A stretch of 20,479 nt of DNA, from the NCBI GenBank assembly GCA_020201365.1, contig JAIVGV010000003.1:1-20479 (forward strand). Direction: 5' to 3'. The position numbers and the translations under genes are program-made. Positions 13,702-20,479 of this stretch are shown piece after piece (position 1 is the first letter of the stretch; each line of letters begins with the position of its first letter). This stretch comes from Acidobacteriota bacterium (lineage in GTDB: Bacteria > Acidobacteriota > Blastocatellia > Pyrinomonadales > Pyrinomonadaceae). The notes under the pieces are model-generated. The model made no database searches, was not told the DNA's origin, and saw nothing but the letters and a program-made list of their open reading frames with translations.

Positions 13702-14915
13702 TCGACTGGCGCGTCCCCTTGAGCGACGTATCGTTCGGCGAGGCGGAGGAGCGGGCGGCGCTTCGCGTCCTGCGCGGCGGCTGGCTCTCGACCGGACCCG
13801 AAACGCGCGCCTTCGAGGAGGAGTTCGCCGCGTTCGTCGGCGCGCGACACGCCGTCGCCGTCGCCAACGGCACGGCGGCGCTGCACCTCGCGCTGCTCGC
13901 CGTCGGCGCGGGCTTCGGCGGAGAGGTCGTCCAGCCCGCGACCAACTTCGTCGCCGCGGCGAACATGACCGTCGCCGTCGGCGCGTCGCCCGTCTTCGCG
14001 GACATCCTCGCGCTCGACGAGCCGACGATTGACCCGGCGGAGATCGAGCGGCGGCTGTCGCCGCGCACGCGCGCCGTCGTCGTGATGCACTACGGCGGGC
14101 ACGTCGCGCGCATGAGAGAGGTTCGCGCGATCTGCGCCGCGCGCCGCGTCGCCGTCGTCGAGGACGCCTGCCACGCCGTCGGCGCGCGCTACGTTGACGG
14201 GGGGGCGCCGGAATTGAGCGGTCGCGCGGCGGGCGCGCTCGGAGACGCGGCGTGCTTCTCGTTCTTCGCGAACAAGAACCTGACGACGGGCGAGGGCGGG
14301 ATGGTGACGACCGACCGCGACGACGTGGCGGAGCGCGTGCGCCTGCTGCGCTCGCACGGCATGACGACGCTCAGTTGGCAGCGGCATCAAGGGCACGCCA
14401 GCTCCTACGAGGTGCTCGCGCACGGCTTCAACTACCGCTTCGACGAGGTGCGCGCCGCCGTCGGTCGCGTCCAACTCGCGAAGCTCGAAGAGAACAACCG
14501 CCGCCGCGCGCGGCTCGCGCGTCTCTACCGCGATCTCCTGCGCGACGCGCGCGGCTGGATCGTCCCGTTCGCCGAGCGTGGCGAAGAGAGCGCGCACCAT
14601 TTGATGGTCGCCGTCGCGCCCGACGCCGGTGCGCGACGCGAGGCGGTCGCGTCACTGCGCGCGGCGCGCATCCAGACGAGTCTGCACTACCCGTGCGTCG
14701 CGGACTTCGCGGCGTTTTGCGAGCGCGGCGGCGCCGGCGCGCGCACACATGATTCGCCGCGGCGCGGCGCGGCTGAAAGTTTGACGGGCGGCGATCTCTC
14801 GCGCAGCCGCGAGTTCGCGCGGCGCGCGATCACGCTGCCGCTGTTCCCGGCGATGACCGAGGCGCAGGTCGAGGAGGTCTGCGACGCGCTCTCCGGCGCG
14901 AAAGTTAAGGCATGA
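13698..14915 (+). CDS. DegT/DnrJ/EryC1/StrS-family sugar aminotransferase
   Basis: 405 residues from a GTG at 13698 (GGGAGG ~10 nt upstream, GTGA overlap with the previous stop). The PLP site has VANGTAALHLAL (55-66), DACHAVGA (157-164) and Schiff-base Lys193 in FFANKNLTTGEGG. GFNYRFDEVRAAVGRVQL and SLHYPCV are the usual family blocks. Before the conserved ITLPLFP there is a ~30-residue insert rich in Gly, Arg and Ser (about 342-375), longer than usual. These enzymes transfer an amino group, normally from Glu, to a keto-sugar nucleotide or scyllo-inosose. Next to an NTase and an SDR it most likely makes an NDP-amino-sugar. It overlaps the phosphatase gene by 4 nt (ATGA). Confidence 0.95.
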   Translation: MIDWRVPLSDVSFGEAEERAALRVLRGGWLSTGPETRAFEEEFAAFVGARHAVAVANGTAALHLALLAVGAGFGGEVVQPATNFVAAANMTVAVGASPVFADILALDEPTIDPAEIERRLSPRTRAVVVMHYGGHVARMREVRAICAARRVAVVEDACHAVGARYVDGGAPELSGRAAGALGDAACFSFFANKNLTTGEGGMVTTDRDDVAERVRLLRSHGMTTLSWQRHQGHASSYEVLAHGFNYRFDEVRAAVGRVQLAKLEENNRRRARLARLYRDLLRDARGWIVPFAERGEESAHHLMVAVAPDAGARREAVASLRAARIQTSLHYPCVADFAAFCERGGAGARTHDSPRRGAAESLTGGDLSRSREFARRAITLPLFPAMTEAQVEEVCDALSGAKVKA

Positions 14916-15640
14916 CGAACACGACTCAGACACCCACCCTGTTCTTAGACTTCGACGGCACGGCGTCAAGCCGCGACGCGGTCGATCTCATCTTGGAGAA
15001 GTTCGCCGACGAGCGCTGGCTCGCGGTCGAAGAGGAGTGGCGCGCGGGTCGCATCGGCTCGCGCGAATGCCTCGCGCGGCAGATGGCGCTCGTGCGCGCC
15101 GCGCCGCGCGCTCTCGACGCGCTCCTCGCCGCAATCGAGCTCGACGCGGGGCTCGGCGCGCTGCTCGAAGCGTGCGCGCGTTTGGACGTTCCCGTCGCCG
15201 TCGTCAGCGACGGCTTCGACTACTGCATCCGCCGCGTCCTCGCGGGCGCGTGCGATCCGCGCGTGAAAAAACTTTTGCGCGGCGCGCGCGTCTGTTCGAG
15301 CCACCTGTCGTACTCCGGCGCGAGCCGCTGGCACGCGGAATTTCCCTACTTCGGCGAGACCTGCGCGCACGGCTGCGCCACCTGCAAACCCGCGGTGATG
15401 GAGCTTCTCAACGCGCGCGGCGCGGCGACGGTCTTCGTGGGCGACGGGCTCTCTGACGCTTACGCGGCGCGCGAAGCGGATTTCGTCTTCGCCAAGAACG
15501 GTCTCGCGCGCATCTGCCGCGCGGGCGGCATCTGGCACACGACGTTCGAGAGCCTCTCGGAAGTCGCCGCGCGCCTCGAAGACGTGGTCGCCGAGCTCTC
15601 GTGTCTGACTTACGACGCGGGGGCGGGAGCGCGCGCCTGA
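14912..15640 (+). CDS. HAD-superfamily phosphatase (MtnX/SerB-like, type IB)
   Basis: 242 residues. Motif I is FLDFDGTAS with nucleophile Asp13 and general acid Asp15; motif II is VSDG (98-101); motif III is probably Lys159 (CKP); motif IV is VGDGLSD (176-182). The helical cap 'LILEKFADERWLAVEEEWRAGRIGSRECLARQ' resembles that of MtnX-like enzymes. CAHGCATC (151-158) gives three close cysteines just before motif III, which might bind a metal. True MtnX works in methionine salvage, but no other salvage gene is nearby, so a sugar-, lipid- or amino-alcohol-phosphate substrate in this pathway is more likely. ATGA overlap with DegT; only a weak AAGG precedes the start, so translation probably depends on coupling. 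Confidence 0.92.
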   Translation: MTNTTQTPTLFLDFDGTASSRDAVDLILEKFADERWLAVEEEWRAGRIGSRECLARQMALVRAAPRALDALLAAIELDAGLGALLEACARLDVPVAVVSDGFDYCIRRVLAGACDPRVKKLLRGARVCSSHLSYSGASRWHAEFPYFGETCAHGCATCKPAVMELLNARGAATVFVGDGLSDAYAAREADFVFAKNGLARICRAGGIWHTTFESLSEVAARLEDVVAELSCLTYDAGAGARA

Positions 15641-15684
15641 GACGAACGAACTCGCACAACGAGATTGACGACGGAAGGAAAAAG

Positions 15685-17103
15685 ATGAGCACCGAAGCGA
15701 CAGACCTCGTACAACTGACGCGCGTGACGGACGAGCGCGAGCTGCTCGAACTTGAGCGCAAATACTGCTCCTGGGGCGACACGGTTCACTACCTCGACCC
15801 GCCGAAGTTCTTCGACCGCTGCGAGGGCAACTACCTCTACGACCGCGACGGCACGCCCTACCTCGATCTACAGATGTGGTACTCGGCTGCGAGCTTCGGC
15901 TACGCGAACCCGCGCCTGAACGACGCGCTCAAGGCGCAGGCGGACAAGTTGCCGCAGCTCGCCTGCCAGTACCTGCACCCCGAAAAGGTCGAACTCGCCG
16001 CTCTCATCGCGCGGCTCAACGAGTCGAAGTTCGGACTCGCGGGGCGGGTGCACTTCAACGTCGGGGGCGCGCAGGCGATTGAAGACAGCTTGAAGATCGT
16101 GCGCAACGCGAAGGGCAAAAATCTGGTCTTCGCTTTTCAGGGCGGCTACCACGGTCGCACGCTCGGAGCCTCCGCGATCACTTCGAGTTATCGCTATCGT
16201 CGCCGCTTCGGTCACTTCTCCGACCGCGCGCACTTCGTCCCCTTCCCCTACTGCTTCCGCTGCCCCTACGGGAAGCGCAAAGACGACTGCGGCTTGTACT
16301 GTGTGGATCAGTTCGCCAAGAACTTCGACACGGAATACAACTCCTTCTGGGACCCGAAGGCTAACGAGTCGGAGTTCGCGGCGTTCTACGTCGAGGCGAT
16401 ACAGGGGACGGGCGGCTACGTCGTCCCGCCGAAGGAGTATTTCCCCGCGCTCAAAAAAGTTTTGGACGAGCGCAACATCCTGATGGTTGACGACGAGATT
16501 CAGATGGGCTTCTACCGCGCCGGGAAGTTCTGGGCGATCGAGAACTTCGAGGTCGAGCCAGACATCATCGTCTTCGGCAAGGCGCTGACGAACGGTCTCA
16601 ACCCTCTCTCCGGCGTCTGGGCGCGCGAGGAGTTGATCTCGCCCGCAGTCTTCCCGCCCGGCTCGACGCATTCAACTTTCTCGTCGAACCCGCTCGGGAC
16701 GGCAATCGGTCTCGAAGCCGTCCGCATGATGGAGGAGCGCAACTACGAGGAGTTGACGAAGCGCAAGGGCGCCTACTTTTTGGCGCGCATCAGAGACTTG
16801 CAGCGCCGCTACCCGAAAGTGATCGGCGACACGGACGGCATGGGGATGGCTCTGAGGATGGAAATCTGTCAGGCGGACGGCGACACGCCCGACCGCGAGC
16901 TGGCGGATCGCATCTTCGCCGAGGGCATGAAGGGAGACCTCGACGCGCGCGGTCGCCGCATGGGGCTCGTGCTCGACATCGGCGGCTACTACAAGAACGT
17001 GTTTACGCTCGCTCCCTGCTTCGACATGACCGAGGACGAGATCGATCTCTCTTGCGAGCTGTTGGAGCAACTGATCCGCCGCTGCGCGCCCGACCGCGTG
17101 TGA
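15685..17103 (+). CDS. Class III pyridoxal-phosphate aminotransferase
   Basis: 472 residues from the ATG at 15685, chosen because GAAGGA precedes it by 6 nt; an in-frame upstream ATG at 15601 lies inside the phosphatase gene. Fold-type I blocks are clear: FNVGGAQAIEDSLKI (124-138, phosphate-binding loop), GGYHGRTLGAS (153-163), VDDEIQMGFYRAGKFWA (268-284, Asp270 to the pyridine N) and the Schiff-base Lys299 in VFGKALTNGLNPLSGV. FPYCFRCPYGK.....CGLYC (187-206) is a Cys-rich segment also seen in 4-aminobutyrate-type members. The loop reads GAQA rather than the common GSEA/GAEA. Substrates in the family are ω-amino or diamino compounds, which differ from the DegT keto-sugars. It may make an amino-alcohol or amino-acid building block for the adjoining adenylation enzyme. 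Confidence 0.96.
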   Translation: MSTEATDLVQLTRVTDERELLELERKYCSWGDTVHYLDPPKFFDRCEGNYLYDRDGTPYLDLQMWYSAASFGYANPRLNDALKAQADKLPQLACQYLHPEKVELAALIARLNESKFGLAGRVHFNVGGAQAIEDSLKIVRNAKGKNLVFAFQGGYHGRTLGASAITSSYRYRRRFGHFSDRAHFVPFPYCFRCPYGKRKDDCGLYCVDQFAKNFDTEYNSFWDPKANESEFAAFYVEAIQGTGGYVVPPKEYFPALKKVLDERNILMVDDEIQMGFYRAGKFWAIENFEVEPDIIVFGKALTNGLNPLSGVWAREELISPAVFPPGSTHSTFSSNPLGTAIGLEAVRMMEERNYEELTKRKGAYFLARIRDLQRRYPKVIGDTDGMGMALRMEICQADGDTPDRELADRIFAEGMKGDLDARGRRMGLVLDIGGYYKNVFTLAPCFDMTEDEIDLSCELLEQLIRRCAPDRV

Positions 17104-17124
17104 GGCGCGATAGGTTTCGAGTAG

Positions 17125-18456
17125 ATGATCGGCAAACTCGTCGAATACACGGAGCGCGCGTCGCTCCACTTACACCCCGATCGCGCCAAGCGGCTGCTCG
17201 GCGCGTCGCGCGCGCTGCTGAGAAGGATGCAGGCGGCGCGCTTGCGCGAGACCGTGCGGCTCGTCGCCGCCCGCTCGCCCTTCTACCGCGAGCAGTTCAA
17301 GCGGCTCGGCATAGACGCGCGCGCCGTGCGCACGCCCGCAGACCTCGGCGACTTCTACACGACGGGCGAGGACTTGCGCGCGTGGGGCGCGGAGGCGTTT
17401 CTGACCGGGCGAGCGGACACGGCGTTTGAAACCACAGGCACGACCTCGCCCACCCCGAAGCGCGTCTTCTTCTCGCAGCGCGAGCTTGAGTCGGTCGGGC
17501 TCGCGAGCGCCGTCGGCTTGCGCCTGCTCGGCTTGACGCGCGGGGATCGCGTCGTCTCCGCCTTCGACTCCTCCTTCTGGGTCTCGCCCGCGACGACGCG
17601 CGAGGCGCTGCGCCACATCGGCTGCTTCCACGCCGAGGCGGGCAAGATCGATCCCGCCGAGTTCTACGAGCGCGCGCGAGCCTACACGCCGACCTCCGTC
17701 TTCGGCGAGCCCTCTTGGCTCGTGCGCCTCGCGGAAGTCGCCGAGCGGCGCGGCGCGTGGTCGCTCAAGTTCATGCTCGCGGGCGGCGAGAACATGACGG
17801 AGCAGGCGAGGCAGCGCGTCGAGCGAATCTTTCGCGCGCCGGTCTTCATGAGCTACGGGCAGACGGAATCTTTCGGCGCGCTCGGCGTCGAGTGCCGCGA
17901 GCAGGCGGGCTACCACCGCAACGATCTCAACTACTACTTCGAGATCGCGGACGGCGACGAGGGCTGCGGCGAGTTGGTTTACACGACGCTCAACCGCGAC
18001 GTGATGCCGCTCGTGCGCTACCGCTCGACCGACGTCACGCGGCTCGTCGAAGAGCCCTGCGCGTGCGGCTTACGGGTGAGCCGCATCGGGAAGATTCGCG
18101 CGCGCGCCGACGAGATGGTCGTCTGCGGCATGGGCAACGTCGGACCGTGGGTCTTCGCCGAACTGCTGCGCGACGCGCCCGGCGTGGGCGCGGAGTGGCA
18201 GGCGATCATCCTGAACGACGGCTGCCGCGACGTGATAGAGCTGCGGGTCGAGATGAAAGACCCATCGGCGCGGCGCGGCGCCGAGGCTGCGGTGCTCGAC
18301 AGCCTGCGTCTCAACTTCACCGACTTCTGGAAGAACCGCGAAATGAAGCTCTACGACCTGCGCCTCGTCCCGTGCCCCCCCAGCACCTTGCGGGCTAAGC
18401 GCAAACTCAAGCGGGTCGTGGACGAGCGCCGGATGCTGCTCCCGCGCGCCGTCTGA
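17125..18456 (+). CDS. PaaK/CapK-like adenylate-forming enzyme
   Basis: 443 residues from the ATG at 17125, 21 bp after the aminotransferase, with only a weak ribosome-binding site. The ATP loop is ETTGTTSPTPKRVFF (102-116), where PaaK usually has SSGTTGxP. The adenylate motif is SYGQTESFG (243-251). YRSTDVTRL (~299-307), CACG (312-315) and RIGKIRARADEMVV (~320-333) follow the phenylacetate-CoA ligase pattern, with ARADEM replacing GRSDDM. The C-terminus has KRKLKRVVDERR, which holds the likely catalytic Lys. The family activates aryl, acyl or amino acids with ATP and passes them to CoA or another acceptor; CapK-type members lie in polysaccharide clusters. It is the last gene of the cluster. 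The substrate is unknown; an acyl or amino-acid group added to the amino-sugar product is my inference. Confidence 0.93.
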   Translation: MIGKLVEYTERASLHLHPDRAKRLLGASRALLRRMQAARLRETVRLVAARSPFYREQFKRLGIDARAVRTPADLGDFYTTGEDLRAWGAEAFLTGRADTAFETTGTTSPTPKRVFFSQRELESVGLASAVGLRLLGLTRGDRVVSAFDSSFWVSPATTREALRHIGCFHAEAGKIDPAEFYERARAYTPTSVFGEPSWLVRLAEVAERRGAWSLKFMLAGGENMTEQARQRVERIFRAPVFMSYGQTESFGALGVECREQAGYHRNDLNYYFEIADGDEGCGELVYTTLNRDVMPLVRYRSTDVTRLVEEPCACGLRVSRIGKIRARADEMVVCGMGNVGPWVFAELLRDAPGVGAEWQAIILNDGCRDVIELRVEMKDPSARRGAEAAVLDSLRLNFTDFWKNREMKLYDLRLVPCPPSTLRAKRKLKRVVDERRMLLPRAV

Positions 18457-18818
18457 ATCAAGCTGCCTCCCGCTAACTGCACATGAGCGGCGTCGTCAAC
18501 GTGAAACTCTGCCGCCGTTCGCAATACCGCCTTCGGCTGCGCGATCTTCAGGTGTGTCAGCTCGCCCCCGGAAGCGCGCTTGGAGCCAGAGACGCAACCC
18601 GGCGCCGAATGAGCGAATGGAGTGCACACGAAATACAGTAGAGGCGTCGCCCTCAGGAGACACGCCCCGTTCTGGCTCTTGCATTTAAGCCCCTCGGAGC
18701 GACCGCGGCGTGCTCTTTTTTGCGCGTTTATTCGCCACTAAAAAAAGGGTGCGATTTTGCTCTTTAGCGTGCCGTTTTCGCCGCCAACAACCGGCGACTT
18801 ACGCTTTCGCGCCGCCTT
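18457..18818. other. Convergent intergenic region of different composition
   Basis: About 360 bp between the cluster end and the E2 gene, transcribed toward each other. The part at 18460-18690 is closer to balanced base use than either neighbour and has short minus-strand frames (18351-18629 and 18496-18684) without ribosome-binding sites or domains. It may be a degraded gene or an uncharacterised intergenic repeat. The part at 18715-18790 is AT-richer, with T6 on the plus strand (18716-18721) and T7 on the minus strand (18746 to 18740). No RNA gene was recognised. Confidence 0.5.
18697..18721 (+). terminator. Weak intrinsic-terminator-like hairpin after the cluster
   Basis: GAGC (18697-18700) can pair with GCTC (18712-18715), directly followed by six T. 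The stem is only 4 bp with an 11-nt loop containing CCGCGG, so the structure is weak. It lies ~240 bp after the last cluster stop. Confidence 0.3.
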
Positions 18819-20393
18819 CTACAGTTGCCAATTCCCCGCTTCGAGCAGCTCCTTGACGTAGGAGAGGAAGCGCTCGGCGTCCGCGCCGTCTATGATGCGG
18901 TGGTCGAAGGAGAGCGCGAAGTAAGCCATGTGGCGGACGGCGAGGAGGTCGTCTCCGTCCTCGGTCGTGATCACCTTGGGTCGCTTCTCGATGACGCCGA
19001 CGCCGAGGATGGCGACCTGCGGCTGGTTGATGATCGGCGTGCCGAAGAGCCCGCCGAAGACGCCGGGGTTCGTGATCGTGAACGTCCCGCCCGCCACTTC
19101 GTCGGGCTTGAGTTGTTTCGCCCGCGCGCGATCTGCCAAGTCGTTCGCGGCGCGCGCGAGCCCGGCGATGGAGAGGTCGTCGGCGCGCTTGATGACGGGG
19201 ACGATCAAGCCCCAGTCCAGAGCGACCGCCATGCCGAGGTTGATGTCCCGCTTGTAGATGATCTGATCGCCGGAGACCTGAGAGTTGAAGACGGGGAACT
19301 TGCGGATCGCCGTCGTCACCGCCTGGAAGATGAACGGCATGAACGTGAGCTTCGTCCCCGTGCGCTGCTGGAACTCCGCCTTGTGCCGGTCGCGCAGGCG
19401 CGCGACGCGCGTCATGTCGATCTCGTAAACGGTCGTCACGTGCGCGGAGGTTCGCCGCGACATGATCATGTGCTCGGCGATCTTGCGCCGCATCACGCCC
19501 ATCGTCTCGACGCGGTCGCCGACGCCCGCCTGCGCCGACGCAGCCTGCGCGGTCTGCGCGTAGCCTTGCGCGCCCGCCTGCGGCTGCGCGGCGCGCGCCT
19601 GTGCGCCGCCCGACTCGATGAACGAGAGGATGTCGTTCTTCGTCACGCGCCCGGACGCGCCCGTGCCCTCGAGCTGCGAGATGTCTATGTTGTGCTGCCG
19701 CGCGATGTTGCGCACGAGCGGGCTCGACTTCGTGCGCCGCAACTCCTCGACCGTCTGCTCGCGCCCGTTCCCTGCGCCGCCGTCGCCGCCCGGCGACGCC
19801 AAGCCCTGCCGCTCCGCGCCCGGACGCTGGTAGTCGTAACTGCGCCCCGCGACCTCCGCGACCTGCCGCGCCTCGGACGACTGCGCGGGCTGCGACGACG
19901 GCGGCTGCGCTTGCGGCGACTGTTGTGACGCCTGCTGCGGCTGCTGCGGGGTCAACTGCGAAGAGCCTTGCGCCGCCGCCTGCGGCTGCGAAGTCGCCTG
20001 CGGCTGCCGCGTCGCTTGCGCCTGCGCGCCCGCTGGCTGCGCGGCGCTCGTCTGCGGCGGCGGCGCTTGCGTCGTGGGAGCCTGCGCCGCCGCCGCGCCC
20101 GCCTGCTGAGTCGCAGACGCGCCCGCGCCCGTCGCGCCAGCCGCTGGCTGCTCGCCTTCTTCGCCGACGACGGCGACGACCGAGTTGACGGCGACCGTCT
20201 CGCCCTCCTGCGCCTTGATCTCAAGGAGCACCCCGGCGGCGGGCGAAGGAATCTCCGCGTCAACCTTGTCGGTCGAAATCTCGAACAGGTTCTCGTCGCG
20301 CTCGACGCGCTCGCCGACCTTCTTGAGCCAACGCGTGATCGTCCCCTCCGCGATGGACTCGCCCATCTGCGGCATCACAACTTCTGTCGCCAT
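18819..20393 (-). CDS. 2-oxo acid dehydrogenase E2 (dihydrolipoamide acyltransferase)
   Basis: 524 residues from the ATG at 20393. The lipoyl domain (2-77) has the lipoylation site Lys43 in FEISTDKVDAEIP. A Gln/Ala/Pro/Ser-rich flexible linker fills ~78-220, about 140 residues and longer than the typical 30-50. The E1/E3-binding domain (223-259) reads SSPLVRNIARQHNID...GTGASGRVTKNDI. A second Ala/Gln-rich linker (260-290) leads to the catalytic domain (294-524), with the active-site FALSFDHRIIDG (His498, Asp502). MGESIAEGTI near the start is common in succinyl- and branched-chain-type E2. Oxoglutarate (sucB) or branched-chain E2 cannot be separated without neighbours, so no symbol is given. 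It forms the core of a cytoplasmic multienzyme complex. The leader carries G-rich heptamer repeats; only a G5 tract serves as a ribosome-binding site. Confidence 0.97.
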   Translation of the reverse strand: MATEVVMPQMGESIAEGTITRWLKKVGERVERDENLFEISTDKVDAEIPSPAAGVLLEIKAQEGETVAVNSVVAVVGEEGEQPAAGATGAGASATQQAGAAAAQAPTTQAPPPQTSAAQPAGAQAQATRQPQATSQPQAAAQGSSQLTPQQPQQASQQSPQAQPPSSQPAQSSEARQVAEVAGRSYDYQRPGAERQGLASPGGDGGAGNGREQTVEELRRTKSSPLVRNIARQHNIDISQLEGTGASGRVTKNDILSFIESGGAQARAAQPQAGAQGYAQTAQAASAQAGVGDRVETMGVMRRKIAEHMIMSRRTSAHVTTVYEIDMTRVARLRDRHKAEFQQRTGTKLTFMPFIFQAVTTAIRKFPVFNSQVSGDQIIYKRDINLGMAVALDWGLIVPVIKRADDLSIAGLARAANDLADRARAKQLKPDEVAGGTFTITNPGVFGGLFGTPIINQPQVAILGVGVIEKRPKVITTEDGDDLLAVRHMAYFALSFDHRIIDGADAERFLSYVKELLEAGNWQL

Positions 20394-20410
20394 AACAAAC
20401 CCCCAAAGCC

Positions 20411-20479
20411 GGGGATGGGGGATGGGGGTTAGGGGTTGGGGAAGAACAGAATTTTCTTCCCAACCCCCAACCCCTAACC
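20411..20479. repeat. Inverted G-rich/C-rich heptamer repeats upstream of the E2 gene
   Basis: On the plus strand 20411-20441 reads as 7-nt units: GGGGATG twice, GGGGTTA, GGGGTTG, then GGG. After a short AT-rich centre, 20454-20479 runs TTCTTCCC and then C-rich units CCCAACC, CCCAACC-like and CCTAACC, which pair back with GGTTAGGGGTTGGGGAAGAA on the left. Five G-runs on the left arm meet the G-quadruplex pattern. Both arms lie in the E2 5' leader. The right arm reaches the window edge, so the element may be longer. Confidence 0.75.

Noticed and set aside
14912..15640. Methionine-salvage phosphatase MtnX proper
   Set aside because: The fold and cap fit, but no other salvage gene (mtnA, mtnB, mtnD or mtnW-like) is nearby, and the operon context points to a sugar or lipid pathway.
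18496..18684. 62-codon minus-strand frame in the convergent gap
   Set aside because: It lacks a ribosome-binding site and recognisable domain and overlaps another equally weak frame, so I describe the region rather than call a gene.

Overview
The window is very GC-rich, with strongly GC-biased third codon positions and CGCG-rich coding DNA. It carries a Gram-negative-type outer-membrane OmpA protein and a 2-oxo acid dehydrogenase E2 with a very long Gln/Ala/Pro linker. This suits a diderm soil bacterium; Acidobacteriota (Blastocatellia-like) is my best guess, from gene style rather than any marker gene. No rRNA, tRNA, CRISPR array, transposase or phage gene was recognised.

Layout. 1-1397 (minus strand): the start of a secreted protein that runs off the left edge, and an OmpA-domain protein with an N-terminal DUF5666-like domain. 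1819-2583 (plus): a small winged-helix-like protein and a small cupin, with a perfect dyad between them. 2584-3196: a stretch rich in hairpins around a small unknown gene (2878-3117), ending in a 64-nt two-tier inverted repeat. 3197-5312 (minus): an overlapping OmpR-type response regulator and HAMP histidine kinase pair. 5313-5609: a divergent regulatory gap holding GATGAA repeats at 11-bp period and a palindrome.

5610-18456 (plus) is the centrepiece: twelve co-directional genes, most overlapping by 4-8 nt. In order they encode a radical SAM enzyme, an ABC ATPase, an ABC-2 permease, two tandem MGDG-synthase/UgtP-like glycosyltransferases, a membrane-anchored NodB deacetylase, an extended SDR epimerase/dehydratase, a sugar-1-phosphate nucleotidyltransferase, a DegT-type sugar aminotransferase, an MtnX/SerB-like HAD phosphatase, a class III aminotransferase and a PaaK/CapK-like adenylate-forming enzyme. 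Together they look like a complete make-and-export pathway for an amino-sugar-bearing glycolipid or small glycoconjugate. NDP-sugar supply and amination (NTase, SDR, DegT), glycosyl transfer (two GTs), N-deacetylation, acyl or amino-acid activation (PaaK-like) and export (ABC-2) are all present. I do not recognise this combination as a described system. The product is inference.

18457-18818 is a convergent intergenic stretch of different composition with weak terminator-like signals on both strands. 18819-20393 (minus) is the E2 acyltransferase. Its 5' leader (20394-20479) consists of G-rich heptamer repeats facing a C-rich inverted copy, a potential G-quadruplex/hairpin switch cut by the right edge of the window.
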